DNA from: Echiichthys vipera
Lineage: Eukaryota > Chordata > Actinopteri > Perciformes > Trachinidae
DNA length: 64,000 bases
Direction: 5' to 3'
Assembly (NCBI GenBank): GCA_963691815.1
Contig: OY829665.1
Coordinates: forward strand, 21,482,685-21,546,684
This document shows positions 22,265 through 34,301 of this stretch, in pieces. Position 1 is the stretch's first letter. Every line of letters starts with the position of its first letter. The translations under genes and the position numbers were made by a program. The notes beneath the pieces were generated by a model. It saw nothing but the letters and a program-made list of their open reading frames with translations. It did no database searches and was not told the DNA's origin.

Positions 22265-22346
22265 CGACGAGGATGGGATTCAGACCCATGCGTGCAGAGC
22301 ACAATGGATTAGCAGTCCATCGCCTTAACCACTCGGCCACCTCGTC
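22265..22346 (-). tRNA. tRNA-Ser-GCT: tRNA-Ser(GCU), unit 21, class S2
   Basis: T-loop TCTGAAT; all stems pair. Confidence 0.88.
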
Positions 22347-22452
22347 CTCTTCTCCTTGCCTTCTAGCAGTAAGTGTCGGACCCAGGTGTGAAAAGTGCGG
22401 AATGGGGGGAGAGGAGAAGCGTCCAAAGAGGCGGGGCTACACAGTACACATC

Positions 22453-22525
22453 GGGGAATTAGCTCAAATGGTAGAGCGCTCGCTTTGCATGTGAGAGGTA
22501 GAGGGATCAATGCCCTCATTCTCCA
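22453..22525 (+). tRNA. tRNA-Ala-TGC: tRNA-Ala(UGC), unit 21, T-loop ATCAATG
   Basis: All stems pair; the flank reads CATTGC after the gene, shared only with unit 40. Confidence 0.94.
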
Positions 22526-23314
22526 CATTGCTTTACTATGAGTTCGGTAAAAACTAGTGTGATGCGGTGTCGGCTGGACCGAGTGATTTCCTCTGGATCG
22601 ACACATATGACTTCCAGCAATCAAGCCATCAGTTGGCAGAGCTGATTCCATGTACTATGAACCCTGGACAAGAATCAAGTCTGGACATAGGGTGGAGTGT
22701 CTCATTCACACATGGTAGCACACAACAGGAGATAGTCTGTGTAAGATGCGTGCTCACTGACTAAGAATAATGTTTGGTTTTTCGGCGAGGGGTGATGTTG
22801 GTGCATTCAGCAGGCAGGACATGGCCACAAGCAACTAAGCCTCTTGCCGTTCCTTGAATTTAACTGACCATTAGAGGGTGGGTCCTTAGATGCAGAAGTT
22901 CCCAAATCCCGTCCTTTCTCCATTTAGACAGTTCATTGCAGGTTTGTAGTGCATGTGTTGAAGAGGCTGCACATTGCTCTCTGGTTAGAAGGCAAGTTGA
23001 TTCCCTGCAAGATCAACCTGTGTTTGAGCAGTGAGCATCTTGTGAGAGTGTTCATCTTTCCTTCCCTACCTTTTTTGGATTATTGTGAAGATTACAAAGT
23101 ACATCAAAGACTTCCTCAAACACAAAGCAACATTGTGGCCTCTGAGGATGCAGCAGTGTGGTGACGAGATCATTACTCGTCTGCTGTTCAGCCCAGGAGG
23201 GAATTGAGCAGTGTGTTTAGGGTGAAGTTAATGCATTTTTCAGTGCATCAGTATGTTGCGGAAACTGATACTCCAATGAGCCAATTACATTGCGGGGCAA
23301 AGTAAGCAGCTATA

Positions 23315-23397
23315 CGACGAGGATGGGATTCGGGACCAATGCGTGCAGAGCACCATGGATTAGCAGTCCATCGCCTTAACCACACGGCCACCTCGTC
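23315..23397 (-). tRNA. tRNA-Ser-GCT: tRNA-Ser(GCU), unit 22, class S4 (83 nt)
   Basis: The T-arm is ATTGG-TCCCGAAT-CCCAT: an 8 nt loop and a T51/C63 mismatch. A14 is changed to U. The left part resembles the AGC-type units and the right part resembles class S3, so it is probably recombinant. Likely non-functional. Confidence 0.78.
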
Positions 23398-23503
23398 CTC
23401 TTCTCCTTGCTTTCTAACAGTAAGTGTCGGACCCAGGTGCGAAAAGTGCGGAATGGGGGGAGAGGAGAAGTGTCAAAAGGGGCGGGGCTACACAGTACAC
23501 GTC

Positions 23504-23576
23504 GGGGAATTAGCTCAAATGGTAGAGCGCTCGCTTTGCATGTGAGAGGTAGAGCGATCAACGCCCTCATTCTCCA
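23504..23576 (+). tRNA. tRNA-Ala-TGC: tRNA-Ala(UGC), unit 22, T-stem mismatch
   Basis: C52/C62 mismatch; rest intact. Confidence 0.88.
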
Positions 23577-24354
23577 CAATGCTTTGCTATGAGTTCGGTA
23601 AAAACTAGTGTAATGGGGTGTCGGATGGACCGAGTGATTTCCTCTGGATTGACACATATGACTTCCAGCATTCAAGCCATCAGTTGGCAGAGTTGATTCC
23701 ATGTAGTATGAACCCTGGACAAGAATCAAGTCTGGACATAGGGTGGAGTGTCTCTTTCACACATGGTAGCACACAACAGGAGATAGTTTGTGTCAGATGC
23801 GTGCTCACTGACTAAGAATATTGTTTGGTTTTTCGGCGAGGGGTGATGTTGGTGCATTCAGCAGGCAGGACATGGCCACAAGCAACTAAGCCTCTTGCCG
23901 TTCCTTGAATTTAACTGACCATTAGAGGGTGGGTCCTTTGATACAGAAGTTCCAAAATCCCATCCTTTCTCCATTTAGACAGTTCATTGCAGGTTTGTAG
24001 TGCATGTGTTGAAGAGGCTGCACATTGCTCTCTGGTTAGAAGGCAAGTTGATTTCCCGCAAGATCAACCTGTGTTTGAACAGTGAGAGTGTTCATCTTTC
24101 CTTCCCTACCTTTTTTGGATTATTGTGAAGATTACAAAGTACATCAAAGACTTCCTCAAACACAAAGCAACATTGTGGCCTCTGAGGATGCAGCAGTGTG
24201 GTGACGAGATCATTACTCGTCTGCTGTTCAGCCCAGGAGGGAATTGAGCAGTGTGTTTAGGGTGAAGTTAATGCATTTTTCAGTGCATCAGTATGTTGCG
24301 GAAACTGATACTCCAATGAGCCAATTACATTGCGGGGCAAAGTAAGCAGCTATA

Positions 24355-24437
24355 CGACGAGGATGGGATTCGGGACCAATGCGTGCAGAGCACCATGGAT
24401 TAGCAGTCCATCGCCTTAACCACACGGCCACCTCGTC
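24355..24437 (-). tRNA. tRNA-Ser-GCT: tRNA-Ser(GCU), unit 23, class S4 (83 nt)
   Basis: Same enlarged T-loop and A14 change as unit 22; units 22 and 23 are a local 1,040 bp duplication. Confidence 0.78.
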
Positions 24438-24543
24438 CTCTTCTCCTTGCTTTCTAACAGTAAGTGTCGGACCCAGGTGCGAAAAGTGCGGAATGGGGGG
24501 AGAGGAGAAGTGTCAAAAGGGGCGGGGCTACACAGTACACGTC

Positions 24544-24616
24544 GGGGAATTAGCTCAAATGGTAGAGCGCTCGCTTTGCATGTGAGAGGTAGAGCGATCA
24601 ACGCCCTCATTCTCCA
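24544..24616 (+). tRNA. tRNA-Ala-TGC: tRNA-Ala(UGC), unit 23, T-stem mismatch
   Basis: C52/C62 mismatch; rest intact. Confidence 0.88.
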
Positions 24617-25394
24617 CAATGCTTTGCTATGAGTTCGGTAAAAACTAGTGTAATGGGGTGTCGGATGGACCGAGTGATTTCCTCTGGATTGACACATATG
24701 ACTTCCAGCATTCAAGCCATCAGTTGGCAGAGTTGATTCCATGTAGTATGAACCCTGGACAAGAATCAAGTCTGGACATAGGGTGGAGTGTCTCTTTCAC
24801 ACATGGTAGCACACAACAGGAGATAGTTTGTGTCAGATGCGTGCTCACTGACTAAGAATATTGTTTGGTTTTTCGGCGAGGGGTGATGTTGGTGCATTCA
24901 GCAGGCAGGACATGGCCACAAGCAACTAAGCCTCTTGCCGTTCCTTGAATTTAACTGACCATTAGAGGGTGGGTCCTTTGATACAGAAGTTCCAAAATCC
25001 CATCCTTTCTCCATTTAGACAGTTCATTGCAGGTTTGTAGTGCATGTGTTGAAGAGGCTGCACATTGCTCTCTGGTTAGAAGGCAAGTTGATTTCCCGCA
25101 AGATCAACCTGTGTTTGAACAGTGAGCGTGTTCATCTTTCCTTCCCTACCTTTTTTGGATTATTGTGAAGATTACAAAGTACATCAAAGACTTCCTCAAA
25201 CACAAAGCAACATCTTGGCCTCTGAGGATGCAGCAGTGTGGTGACGAGATCATTACTCGTCTTCTGTTCAGCCCAGGAGTGAATTGAGCAGTGTGTTTAG
25301 GGTGAAGTTAATGCATTTTTCAGTGCATCAGTATGTTGCGGAAACTGATCTTCCAATGAGCCAGTTACATTGCGGGGCAAAGTGAGCAGCTATA

Positions 25395-25476
25395 CGACGA
25401 GGATGGGATTCAGACCCATGCGTGCAGAGCACAATGGATTAGCAGTCCATCGCCTTAACCACTCGGCCACCTCGTC
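25395..25476 (-). tRNA. tRNA-Ser-GCT: tRNA-Ser(GCU), unit 24, class S2
   Basis: T-loop TCTGAAT; all stems pair. Confidence 0.88.
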
Positions 25477-25582
25477 CTCTTCTCCTTGCCTTCTAGCAGT
25501 AAGTGTCGGACCCAGGTGTGAAAAGTGCGGAATGGGGGGGGAGGAGAAGCGTCCAAAGAGGCGGGGCTACACAGTACACATC

Positions 25583-25655
25583 GGGGAATTAGCTCAAATG
25601 GTAGAGCGCTCGCTTTGCATGTGAGAGGTAGAGGGATCAATGCCCTCATTCTCCA
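25583..25655 (+). tRNA. tRNA-Ala-TGC: tRNA-Ala(UGC), unit 24, T-loop ATCAATG
   Basis: All stems pair; the upstream G-run is extended to eight G. Confidence 0.94.
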
Positions 25656-26443
25656 CAATGCTTTACTATGAGTTCGGTAAAAACTAGTGTGATGCGGTGT
25701 CGGCTGGACCGAGTGATTTCCTCTGGATCGACACATATGACTTCCAGCAATCAAGCCATCAGTTGGCAGAGCTGATTCCATGTACTATGAACCCTGGACA
25801 AGAATCAAGTCTGGACATAGGGTGGAGTGTCTCTTTCACACATGGTAGCACACAACAGGAGATAGTCTGTGTCAGATGCGTGCTCACTGACTAAGAATAT
25901 TGTTTGGTTTTTCGGCGAGGGGTGATGTTGGTGCATTCAGCAGGCAGGACATGGCCACAAGCAACTAAGCCTCTTGCCGTTCTTGAATTTAACTGACCAT
26001 TAGAGGGTGGGTCCTTAGATACAGAAGTTCCCAAATCCCGTCCTTTCTCCATTTAGACAGTTCATTGCAGGTTTGTAGTGCATGTGTTGAAGAGGCTGCA
26101 CATTGCTCTCTGGTTAGAAGGCAAGTTGATTCCCCGCAAGATCAACCTGTGTTTGAGCAGTGAGCATCTTGTGAGAGTGTTCATCTTTCCTTCCCTCCCT
26201 TTTTTGGATTATTGTGAAGATTACAAAGTACATCAAAGACTTCCTCAAACACAAAGCAACATTGTGGCCTCTGAGGATGCAGCAGTGTGGTGACGAGATC
26301 ATTACTCGTCTGCTGTTCAGCCCAGGAGGGAATTGAGCAGTGTGTTTAGGGTGAAGTTAATGCATTTTTCAGTGCATCAGTATGTTGCGGAAACTGATAT
26401 TCCAATGAGCCAATTACATTGCGGGGCAAAGTAAGCAGCTATA

Positions 26444-26522
26444 CGACGAGGATGGGATTCGGAATGCGTGCAGAGCACAATGGATTAGCAGTCCATCGCC
26501 TTAACCACTCGGCCACCTCGTC
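26444..26522 (-). pseudogene. tRNA-Ser(GCU) pseudogene, unit 25, class S5 (79 nt)
   Basis: The T-arm reads ATTCCGAAT-CCCAT. Compared with class S4, four bases are missing and the GGG side of the T-stem is gone. The acceptor, D and anticodon arms remain. With neither T-stem nor B box it should not work as a tRNA. Confidence 0.8.
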
Positions 26523-26623
26523 CTCTTCTCCTTGCTTTCTAACAGTAAGTGTCAGACCCAGGTGCGAAAACTGCAGAATGGGGGGAGAGGAGAAGCGTCG
26601 AAAGGGGCTAAACAGTACGCATC

Positions 26624-26696
26624 GGGGAATTAGCTCAAATGGTAGAGCGCTCGCTTAGCATGTGAGAGGTAGAGGGATCAACGCCCTCATTCTCCA
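26624..26696 (+). tRNA. tRNA-Ala-AGC: tRNA-Ala(AGC), unit 25
   Basis: The anticodon loop is TTAGCAT, anticodon AGC, with A34 a substrate for deamination to inosine. All stems pair and G3:U70 is present. The 5' gap lacks the GC box. Confidence 0.94.
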
Positions 26697-27465
26697 CAAT
26701 GCTTTACTATGAGTTTGGTAAAAACTAGTGTGATGCAGTGTCGCATGGACCGAGTGATTTCCTCTGGATCGACACATATGACTTCCAGCAATCAAGCCAT
26801 CAGTTGGCAGAGCTGATTCCATGTACTATGAACCCTGGACAAGAATCAAGTCTGGACATAGGGTGGAGTGTCTCTTTCACACATGGTAGCACACAACAGG
26901 AGATAGTCTGTGTCAGATGCGTGCTCACTGACTAAGAATATTGTTTGGTGTTTCAGCGAGGGGTGATGTTGGTGCATTCAGCAGGCAGGACATGGCCACA
27001 AGCAACTAAGCCTCTTGCCGTTCCTTGAATTTAACTGACCATTAGAGGGTGGGTCCTTAGATACAGAAGTTCCCAAATCCCGTCCTTTCTCCATTTAGAC
27101 AGTTCATTGCAGGTTTGTAGTGCATGTGTTGAAGAGGCTGCACATTGCTCTCTGGTCAGAAGGCAAGTTGATTCCCCGCAAGATCAACCTGTGTTTGAGC
27201 AGTGAGCGTGTTCATCTTTCCTTCCCTACCTTTTTTGGATTATAGTGAAGATTACAAAGTACATCAAAGACTTCCTCAAACACAAAGCAACATCGTGGCC
27301 TCTGAGGATGCAGCAGTGTGGTGACGAGAGCATTACTCGTCTGCTGTTCAGCCCAGGAGTGAATTGAGCAGGGTGAAGTTAATGCATTTTTCAGTGCATC
27401 AGTATGTTGCGGAAACTGATCTTCCAATGAGCCAGTTACATTGCGAGGCAAAGTGAGCAGCTATA

Positions 27466-27547
27466 CGACGAGGATGGGATTAAGACCCATGCGTGCAGAG
27501 CACAATGGATTAGCAGTCCATCACCTTAACCACTCGGCCACCTCGTC
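27466..27547 (-). tRNA. tRNA-Ser-GCT: tRNA-Ser(GCU), unit 26, class S1
   Basis: T-loop TCTTAAT, G10:U25. Confidence 0.87.
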
Positions 27548-27652
27548 CTCTTCTCCTTGCCTTCTAACAGTAAGTGTCGGACCCAGGTGTGAAAAGTGCG
27601 GAATGGGGGAGAGGAGAAGCGTCGAAAGGGGCGGGGCTACACAGTACACATC

Positions 27653-27725
27653 GGGGAATTAGCTCAAATGGTAGAGCGCTCGCTTTGCATGTGAGAGGTA
27701 GAGGGATCAACGCCCTCATTCTCCA
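27653..27725 (+). tRNA. tRNA-Ala-TGC: tRNA-Ala(UGC), unit 26
   Basis: Structurally intact; one G is missing from the upstream G-run. Confidence 0.94.
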
Positions 27726-28494
27726 CAATGCTTTACTATGAGTTCAGTAAAAACTAGTGTGATGCGGTGTCGGATGGACTGAGTGATTTCCTCTGGTTCG
27801 ACACATATGACTTCCAGCAATCAAGCCATCAGTTGGCAGAGCTGATTCCATGTACTATGAACCCTGGACAAGAATCAAGTCTGGACATAGGGTGGAGTGT
27901 CTCTTTCACACATGGTAGCACACAACAGGAGATAGTCTGTGTCAGATGCGTGCTCACTGACTAAGAATATTGTTTGGTTTTTCAGCGAGGGGTGATGTTG
28001 GTGCATTCAGCAGGCAGGACATGGCCACAAGCAACTAAGCCTCTTGCCGTTCCTTGAATTTAACTGACCATTAGAGGGTGGGTCCTTAGATACAGAAGTT
28101 CCCAAATCCCGTCCTTTCTCCATTTAGACAGTTCATTGCAGGTTTGTAGTGCATGTGTTGAAGAGGCTGCACATTGCTCTCTGGTTAGAAGGCAAGTTGA
28201 TTTCCCGCAAGATCAACCTGTGTTTGAACAGTGAGCGTGTTCATCTTTCCTTCCCTACCTTTTTTGGATTATAGTGAAGATTACAAAGTACATCAAAGAC
28301 TTCCTCAAACACAAAGCAACATCGTGGCCTCTGAGGATGCAGCAGTGTGGTGACGAGAGCATTACTCGTCTGCTGTTCAGCCCAGGAGTGAATTGAGCAG
28401 GGTGAAGTTAATGCATTTTTCAGTGCATCAGTATGTTGCGGAAACTGATCTTCCAATGAGCCAGTTACATTGCGAGGCAAAGTGAGCAGCTATA

Positions 28495-28576
28495 CGACGA
28501 GGATGGGATTAAGACCCATGCGTGCAGAGCACAATGGATTAGCAGTCCATCACCTTAACCACTCGGCCACCTCGTC
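28495..28576 (-). tRNA. tRNA-Ser-GCT: tRNA-Ser(GCU), unit 27, class S1
   Basis: T-loop TCTTAAT, G10:U25. Confidence 0.87.
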
Positions 28577-28682
28577 CTCTTCTCCTTGCCTTCTAACAGT
28601 AAGTGTCGGACCCAGGTGTGAAAAGTGCGGAATGGGGGGAGAGGAGAAGCGTCGAAAGGGGCGGGGCTACACAGTACACATC

Positions 28683-28755
28683 GGGGAATTAGCTCAAATG
28701 GTAGAGCGCTCGCTTTGCATGTGAGAGGTAGAGGGATCAACGCCCTCATTCTCCA
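28683..28755 (+). tRNA. tRNA-Ala-TGC: tRNA-Ala(UGC), unit 27
   Basis: Structurally intact copy, T-loop ATCAACG. Confidence 0.94.
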
Positions 28756-29533
28756 CAATGCTTTACTATGAGTTCAGTAAAAACTAGTGTGATGCGGTGT
28801 CGGATGGACTGAGTGATTTCCTCTGGTTCGACACATATGACTTCCAGCAATCAAGCCATCAGTTGGCAGAGCTGATTCCATGTACTATGAACCCTGGACA
28901 AGAATCAAGTCTGGACATAGGGTGGAGTGTCTCTTTCACACATGGTAGCACACAACAGGAGATAGTCTGTGTCAGATGCGTGCTCACTGACTAAGAATAT
29001 TGTTTGGTTTTTCAGCGAGGGGTGATGTTGGTGCATTCAGCAGGCAGGACATGGCCACAAGCAACTAAGCCTCTTGCCGTTCCTTGAATTTAACTGACCA
29101 TTAGAGGGTGGGTCCTTTGATACAGAAGTTCCAAAATCCCGTCCTTTCTCCATTTAGACAGTTCATTGCAGGTTTGTAGTGCATGTGTTGAAGAGGCTGC
29201 ACATTGCTCTCTGGTTAGAAGGCAAGTTGATTTCCCGCAAGATCAACCTGTGTTTGAACAGTGAGCGTGTTCATCTTTCCTTCCCTACCTTTTTTGGATT
29301 ATTGTGAAGATTACAAAGTACATCAAAGACTTCCTCAAACACAAAGCAATATCTTGGCCTCTGAGGATGCAGCAGTGTGGTGACGAGATCATTACTCGTC
29401 TTCTGTTCAGCCCAGGAGTGAATTGAGCAGTGTGTTTAGGGTGAAGTTAATGCATTTTTCAGTGCATCAGTATGTTGCGGAAACTGATCTTCCAATGAGC
29501 CAGTTACATTGCGGGGCAAAGTGAGCAGCTATA

Positions 29534-29615
29534 CGACGAGGATGGGATTCAGACCCATGCGTGCAGAGCACAATGGATTAGCAGTCCATCGCCTTAACCA
29601 CTCGGCCACCTCGTC
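29534..29615 (-). tRNA. tRNA-Ser-GCT: tRNA-Ser(GCU), unit 28, class S2
   Basis: T-loop TCTGAAT; all stems pair. Confidence 0.88.
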
Positions 29616-29721
29616 CTCTTCTCCTTGCCTTCTAGCAGTAAGTGTCGGACCCAGGTGTGAAAAGTGCGGAATGGGGGGAGAGGAGAAGCGTCCAAAGAGG
29701 CGGGGCTACACAGTACACATC

Positions 29722-29794
29722 GGGGAATTAGCTCAAATGGTAGAGCGCTCGCTTTGCATGTGAGAGGTAGAGGGATCAATGCCCTCATTCTCCA
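29722..29794 (+). tRNA. tRNA-Ala-TGC: tRNA-Ala(UGC), unit 28, T-loop ATCAATG
   Basis: All stems pair; the downstream GAGTTTGG marker is shared with units 34, 47 and 53. Confidence 0.94.
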
Positions 29795-30269
29795 CAATGC
29801 TTTACTATGAGTTTGGTAAAAACTAGTGTGATGCGGTGTCGGCTGGACCGAGTGATTTCCTCTGGATCGACACATATGACTTCCAGCAATCAAGCCATCA
29901 GTTGGCAGAGCTGATTCCATGTACTATGAACCCTGGACAAGAATCAAGTCTGGACATAGGGTGGAGTGTCTCATTCACACATGGTAGCACACAACAGGAG
30001 ATAGTCTGTGTAAGATGCGTGCTCACTGACTAAGAATATTGTTTGGTTTTTCGGCGAGGGGTGATGTTGGTGCATTCAGCAGGCAGGACATGGCCACAAG
30101 CAACTAAGCCTCTTGCCGTTCTTGAATTTAACTGACCATTAGAGGGTGGGTCCTTAGATACAGAAGTTCCCAAATCCCGTCCTTTCTCCATTTAGACAGT
30201 TCATTGCAGGTTTGTAGTGCATGTGTTGAAGAGGCTGCACATTGCTCTCTGGTTAGAAGGCAAGTTGAT

Positions 30270-30613
30270 GAGACCAATCTGTTAGTGGTTCGCAGAGTAA
30301 ACTCAAATCAAGGGAAAGCATCTTTCAGTCATTATGCAACAAACAGCTGGAATAAACTTCCTGAAGATCTGAGACTTTCACCCACTCTGACCACTTTTAA
30401 AACTAGACTGAAAACTTTTATGTTCACCTTAGCTTTCTGCTAAATCTTCGCACTTTTAACGTCCGCACTGTTTTGATTATTGTCTATGTTTTTATTCTCT
30501 TTGTCTTCCTGTAATGCATTTGAATTCATGACATGTTGTGCTGTGAAGCACTTTGAGTCTGCCTTGTGTATGAAAAGTGCTATACAAATAAAGCTGCCTT
30601 GCCTTGCCTTGCC
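30270..30613 (+). mobile_element. LINE 3' fragment, copy 4
   Basis: Same insertion point, ends and TTGAT flanks; it is part of the six-monomer block. Confidence 0.87.
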
Positions 30614-30931
30614 TTGATTCCCCGCAAGATCAACCTGTGTTTGAGCAGTGAGCATCTTGTGAGAGTGTTCATCTTTCCTTCCCTACCTTTTTTGGATTAT
30701 TGTGAAGATTACAAAGTACATCAAAGACTTCCTCAAACACAAAGCAACATCTTGGCCTCTGAGGATGCAGCAGTGTGGTGACGAGATCATTACTCGTCTT
30801 CTGTTCAGCCCAGGAGTGAATTGAGCAGTGTGTTTAGGGTGAAGTTAATGCATTTTTCAGTGCATCAGTATGTTGCGGAAACTGATCTTCCAATGAGCCA
30901 GTTACATTGCGGGGCAAAGTGAGCAGCTATA

Positions 30932-31013
30932 CGACGAGGATGGGATTCAGACCCATGCGTGCAGAGCACAATGGATTAGCAGTCCATCACCTTAACCACA
31001 CGGCCACCTCGTC
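30932..31013 (-). tRNA. tRNA-Ser-GCT: tRNA-Ser(GCU), unit 29, class S3
   Basis: A14 changed to U, G10:U25, T-loop TCTGAAT. Confidence 0.82.
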
Positions 31014-31119
31014 CTCTTCTCCTTGCTTTCTAACAGTAAGTGTCGGACCCAGGTGCGAAAAGTGCGGAATGGGGGGAGAGGAGAAGTGTCAAAAGGGGCG
31101 GGGCTACACAGTACACGTC

Positions 31120-31192
31120 GGGGAATTAGCTCAAATGGTAGAGCGCTCGCTTTGCATGTGAGAGGTAGAGCGATCAACGCCCTCATTCTCCA
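31120..31192 (+). tRNA. tRNA-Ala-TGC: tRNA-Ala(UGC), unit 29, T-stem mismatch
   Basis: C52/C62 mismatch; rest intact. Confidence 0.88.
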
Positions 31193-31970
31193 CAATGCTT
31201 TGCTATGAGTTCGGTAAAAACTAGTGTAATGGGGTGTCGGATGGACCGAGTGATTTCCTCTGGATTGACACATATGACTTCCAGCATTCAAGCCATCAGT
31301 TGGCAGAGTTGATTCCATGTAGTATCAACCCTGGACAAGAATCAAGTCTGGACATAGGGTGGAGTGTCTCTTTCACACATGGTAGCACACAACAGGAGAT
31401 AGTCTGTGTCAGATGCGTGCTCACTGACTAAGAATATTGTTTGGTTTTTCAGCGAGGGGTGATGTTGGTGCATTCAGCAGGCAGGACATGGCCACAAGCA
31501 ACTAAGCCTCTTGCCGTTCCTTGAATTTAACTGACCATTAGAGGGTGGGTCCTTTGATACAGAAGTTCCAAAATCCCATCCTTTCTCCATTTAGACAGTT
31601 CATTGCAGGTTTGTAGTGCATGTGTTGAAGAGGCTGCACATTGCTCTCTGGTTAGAAGGCAAGTTGATTTCCCGCAAGATCAACCTGTGTTTGAACAGTG
31701 AGCGTGTTCATCTTTCCTTCCCTACCTTTTTTGGATTATTGTGAAGATTACAAAGTACATCAAAGACTTCCTCAAACACAAAGCAACATCGTGGCCTCTG
31801 AGGATGCAGCAGTGTGGTGACGAGATCATTACTCGTCTTCTGTTCAGCCCAGGAGTGAATTGAGCAGTGTGTTTAGGGTGAAGTTAATGCATTTTTCAGT
31901 GCATCAGTATGTTGCGGAAACTGATCTTCCAATGAGCCAGTTACATTGCGGGGCAAAGTGAGCAGCTATA

Positions 31971-32052
31971 CGACGAGGATGGGATTCAGACCCATGCGTG
32001 CAGAGCACAATGGATTAGCAGTCCATCGCCTTAACCACTCGGCCACCTCGTC
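31971..32052 (-). tRNA. tRNA-Ser-GCT: tRNA-Ser(GCU), unit 30, class S2
   Basis: T-loop TCTGAAT; all stems pair. Confidence 0.88.
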
Positions 32053-32158
32053 CTCTTCTCCTTGCCTTCTAGCAGTAAGTGTCGGACCCAGGTGTGAAAA
32101 GTGCGGAATGGGGGGGGAGGAGAAGCGTCCAAAGAGGCGGGGCTACACAGTACACATC

Positions 32159-32231
32159 GGGGAATTAGCTCAAATGGTAGAGCGCTCGCTTTGCATGTGA
32201 GAGGTAGAGGGATCAATGCCCTCATTCTCCA
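32159..32231 (+). tRNA. tRNA-Ala-TGC: tRNA-Ala(UGC), unit 30, T-loop ATCAATG
   Basis: All stems pair; counterpart of unit 24. Confidence 0.94.
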
Positions 32232-33019
32232 CAATGCTTTACTATGAGTTCGGTAAAAACTAGTGTGATGCGGTGTCGGCTGGACCGAGTGATTTCCTCT
32301 GGATCGACACATATGACTTCCAGCAATCAAGCCATCAGTTGGCAGAGCTGATTCCATGTACTATGAACCCTGGACAAGAATCAAGTCTGGACATAGGGTG
32401 GAGTGTCTCTTTCACACATGGTAGCACACAACAGGAGATAGTCTGTGTCAGATGCGTGCTCACTGACTAAGAATATTGTTTGGTTTTTCGGCGAGGGGTG
32501 ATGTTGGTGCATTCAGCAGGCAGGACATGGCCACAAGCAACTAAGCCTCTTGCCGTTCTTGAATTTAACTGACCATTAGAGGGTGGGTCCTTAGATACAG
32601 AAGTTCCCAAATCCCGTCCTTTCTCCATTTAGACAGTTCATTGCAGGTTTGTAGTGCATGTGTTGAAGAGGCTGCACATTGCTCTCTGGTTAGAAGGCAA
32701 GTTGATTCCCCGCAAGATCAACCTGTGTTTGAGCAGTGAGCATCTTGTGAGAGTGTTCATCTTTCCTTCCCTCCCTTTTTTGGATTATTGTGAAGATTAC
32801 AAAGTACATCAAAGACTTCCTCAAACACAAAGCAACATTGTGGCCTCTGAGGATGCAGCAGTGTGGTGACGAGATCATTACTCGTCTGCTGTTCAGCCCA
32901 GGAGGGAATTGAGCAGTGTGTTTAGGGTGAAGTTAATGCATTTTTCAGTGCATCAGTATGTTGCGGAAACTGATATTCCAATGAGCCAATTACATTGCGG
33001 GGCAAAGTAAGCAGCTATA

Positions 33020-33098
33020 CGACGAGGATGGGATTCGGAATGCGTGCAGAGCACAATGGATTAGCAGTCCATCGCCTTAACCACTCGGCCACCTCGTC
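33020..33098 (-). pseudogene. tRNA-Ser(GCU) pseudogene, unit 31, class S5
   Basis: T-arm deletion as in unit 25. Confidence 0.8.
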
Positions 33099-33199
33099 CT
33101 CTTCTCCTTGCTTTCTAACAGTAAGTGTCAGACCCAGGTGCGAAAACTGCAGAATGGGGGGAGAGGAGAAGCGTCGAAAGGGGCTAAACAGTACGCATC

Positions 33200-33272
33200 G
33201 GGGAATTAGCTCAAATGGTAGAGCGCTCGCTTAGCATGTGAGAGGTAGAGGGATCAACGCCCTCATTCTCCA
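33200..33272 (+). tRNA. tRNA-Ala-AGC: tRNA-Ala(AGC), unit 31
   Basis: Anticodon AGC; all stems pair; GC box absent upstream. Confidence 0.94.
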
Positions 33273-34041
33273 CAATGCTTTACTATGAGTTTGGTAAAAA
33301 CTAGTGTGATGCAGTGTCGCATGGACCGAGTGATTTCCTCTGGATCGACACATATGACTTCCAGCAATCAAGCCATCAGTTGGCAGAGCTGATTCCATGT
33401 ACTATGAACCCTGGACAAGAATCAAGTCTGGACATAGGGTGGAGTGTCTCTTTCACACATGGTAGCACACAACAGGAGATAGTCTGTGTCAGATGCGTGC
33501 TCACTGACTAAGAATATTGTTTGGTGTTTCAGCGAGGGGTGATGTTGGTGCATTCAGCAGGCAGGACATGGCCACAAGCAACTAAGCCTCTTGCCGTTCC
33601 TTGAATTTAACTGACCATTAGAGGGTGGGTCCTTAGATACAGAAGTTCCCAAATCCCGTCCTTTCTCCATTTAGACAGTTCATTGCAGGTTTGTAGTGCA
33701 TGTGTTGAAGAGGCTGCACATTGCTCTCTGGTCAGAAGGCAAGTTGATTCCCCGCAAGATCAACCTGTGTTTGAGCAGTGAGCGTGTTCATCTTTCCTTC
33801 CCTACCTTTTTTGGATTATAGTGAAGATTACAAAGTACATCAAAGACTTCCTCAAACACAAAGCAACATCGTGGCCTCTGAGGATGCAGCAGTGTGGTGA
33901 CGAGAGCATTACTCGTCTGCTGTTCAGCCCAGGAGTGAATTGAGCAGGGTGAAGTTAATGCATTTTTCAGTGCATCAGTATGTTGCGGAAACTGATCTTC
34001 CAATGAGCCAGTTACATTGCGAGGCAAAGTGAGCAGCTATA

Positions 34042-34123
34042 CGACGAGGATGGGATTAAGACCCATGCGTGCAGAGCACAATGGATTAGCAGTCCATCAC
34101 CTTAACCACTCGGCCACCTCGTC
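34042..34123 (-). tRNA. tRNA-Ser-GCT: tRNA-Ser(GCU), unit 32, class S1
   Basis: T-loop TCTTAAT, G10:U25. Confidence 0.87.
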
Positions 34124-34228
34124 CTCTTCTCCTTGCCTTCTAACAGTAAGTGTCGGACCCAGGTGTGAAAAGTGCGGAATGGGGGAGAGGAGAAGCGTCG
34201 AAAGGGGCGGGGCTACACAGTACACATC

Positions 34229-34301
34229 GGGGAATTAGCTCAAATGGTAGAGCGCTCGCTTTGCATGTGAGAGGTAGAGGGATCAACGCCCTCATTCTCC
34301 A
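34229..34301 (+). tRNA. tRNA-Ala-TGC: tRNA-Ala(UGC), unit 32
   Basis: Structurally intact; shortened upstream G-run as in unit 26. Confidence 0.94.

Larger units (their letters stand above)
25216..31325. repeat. 6,576 bp period block, first copy (units 24-29)
   Basis: Six monomers, one with the LINE, match the segment 6,576 bp downstream. The match is bounded by a T/G difference at 25215/31791 and a C/G difference at 31326/37902. The order of unit types in both copies is Ala T-loop ATCAATG, AGC type, short-G-run type, S1 type, ATCAATG type, LINE unit. Confidence 0.9.
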
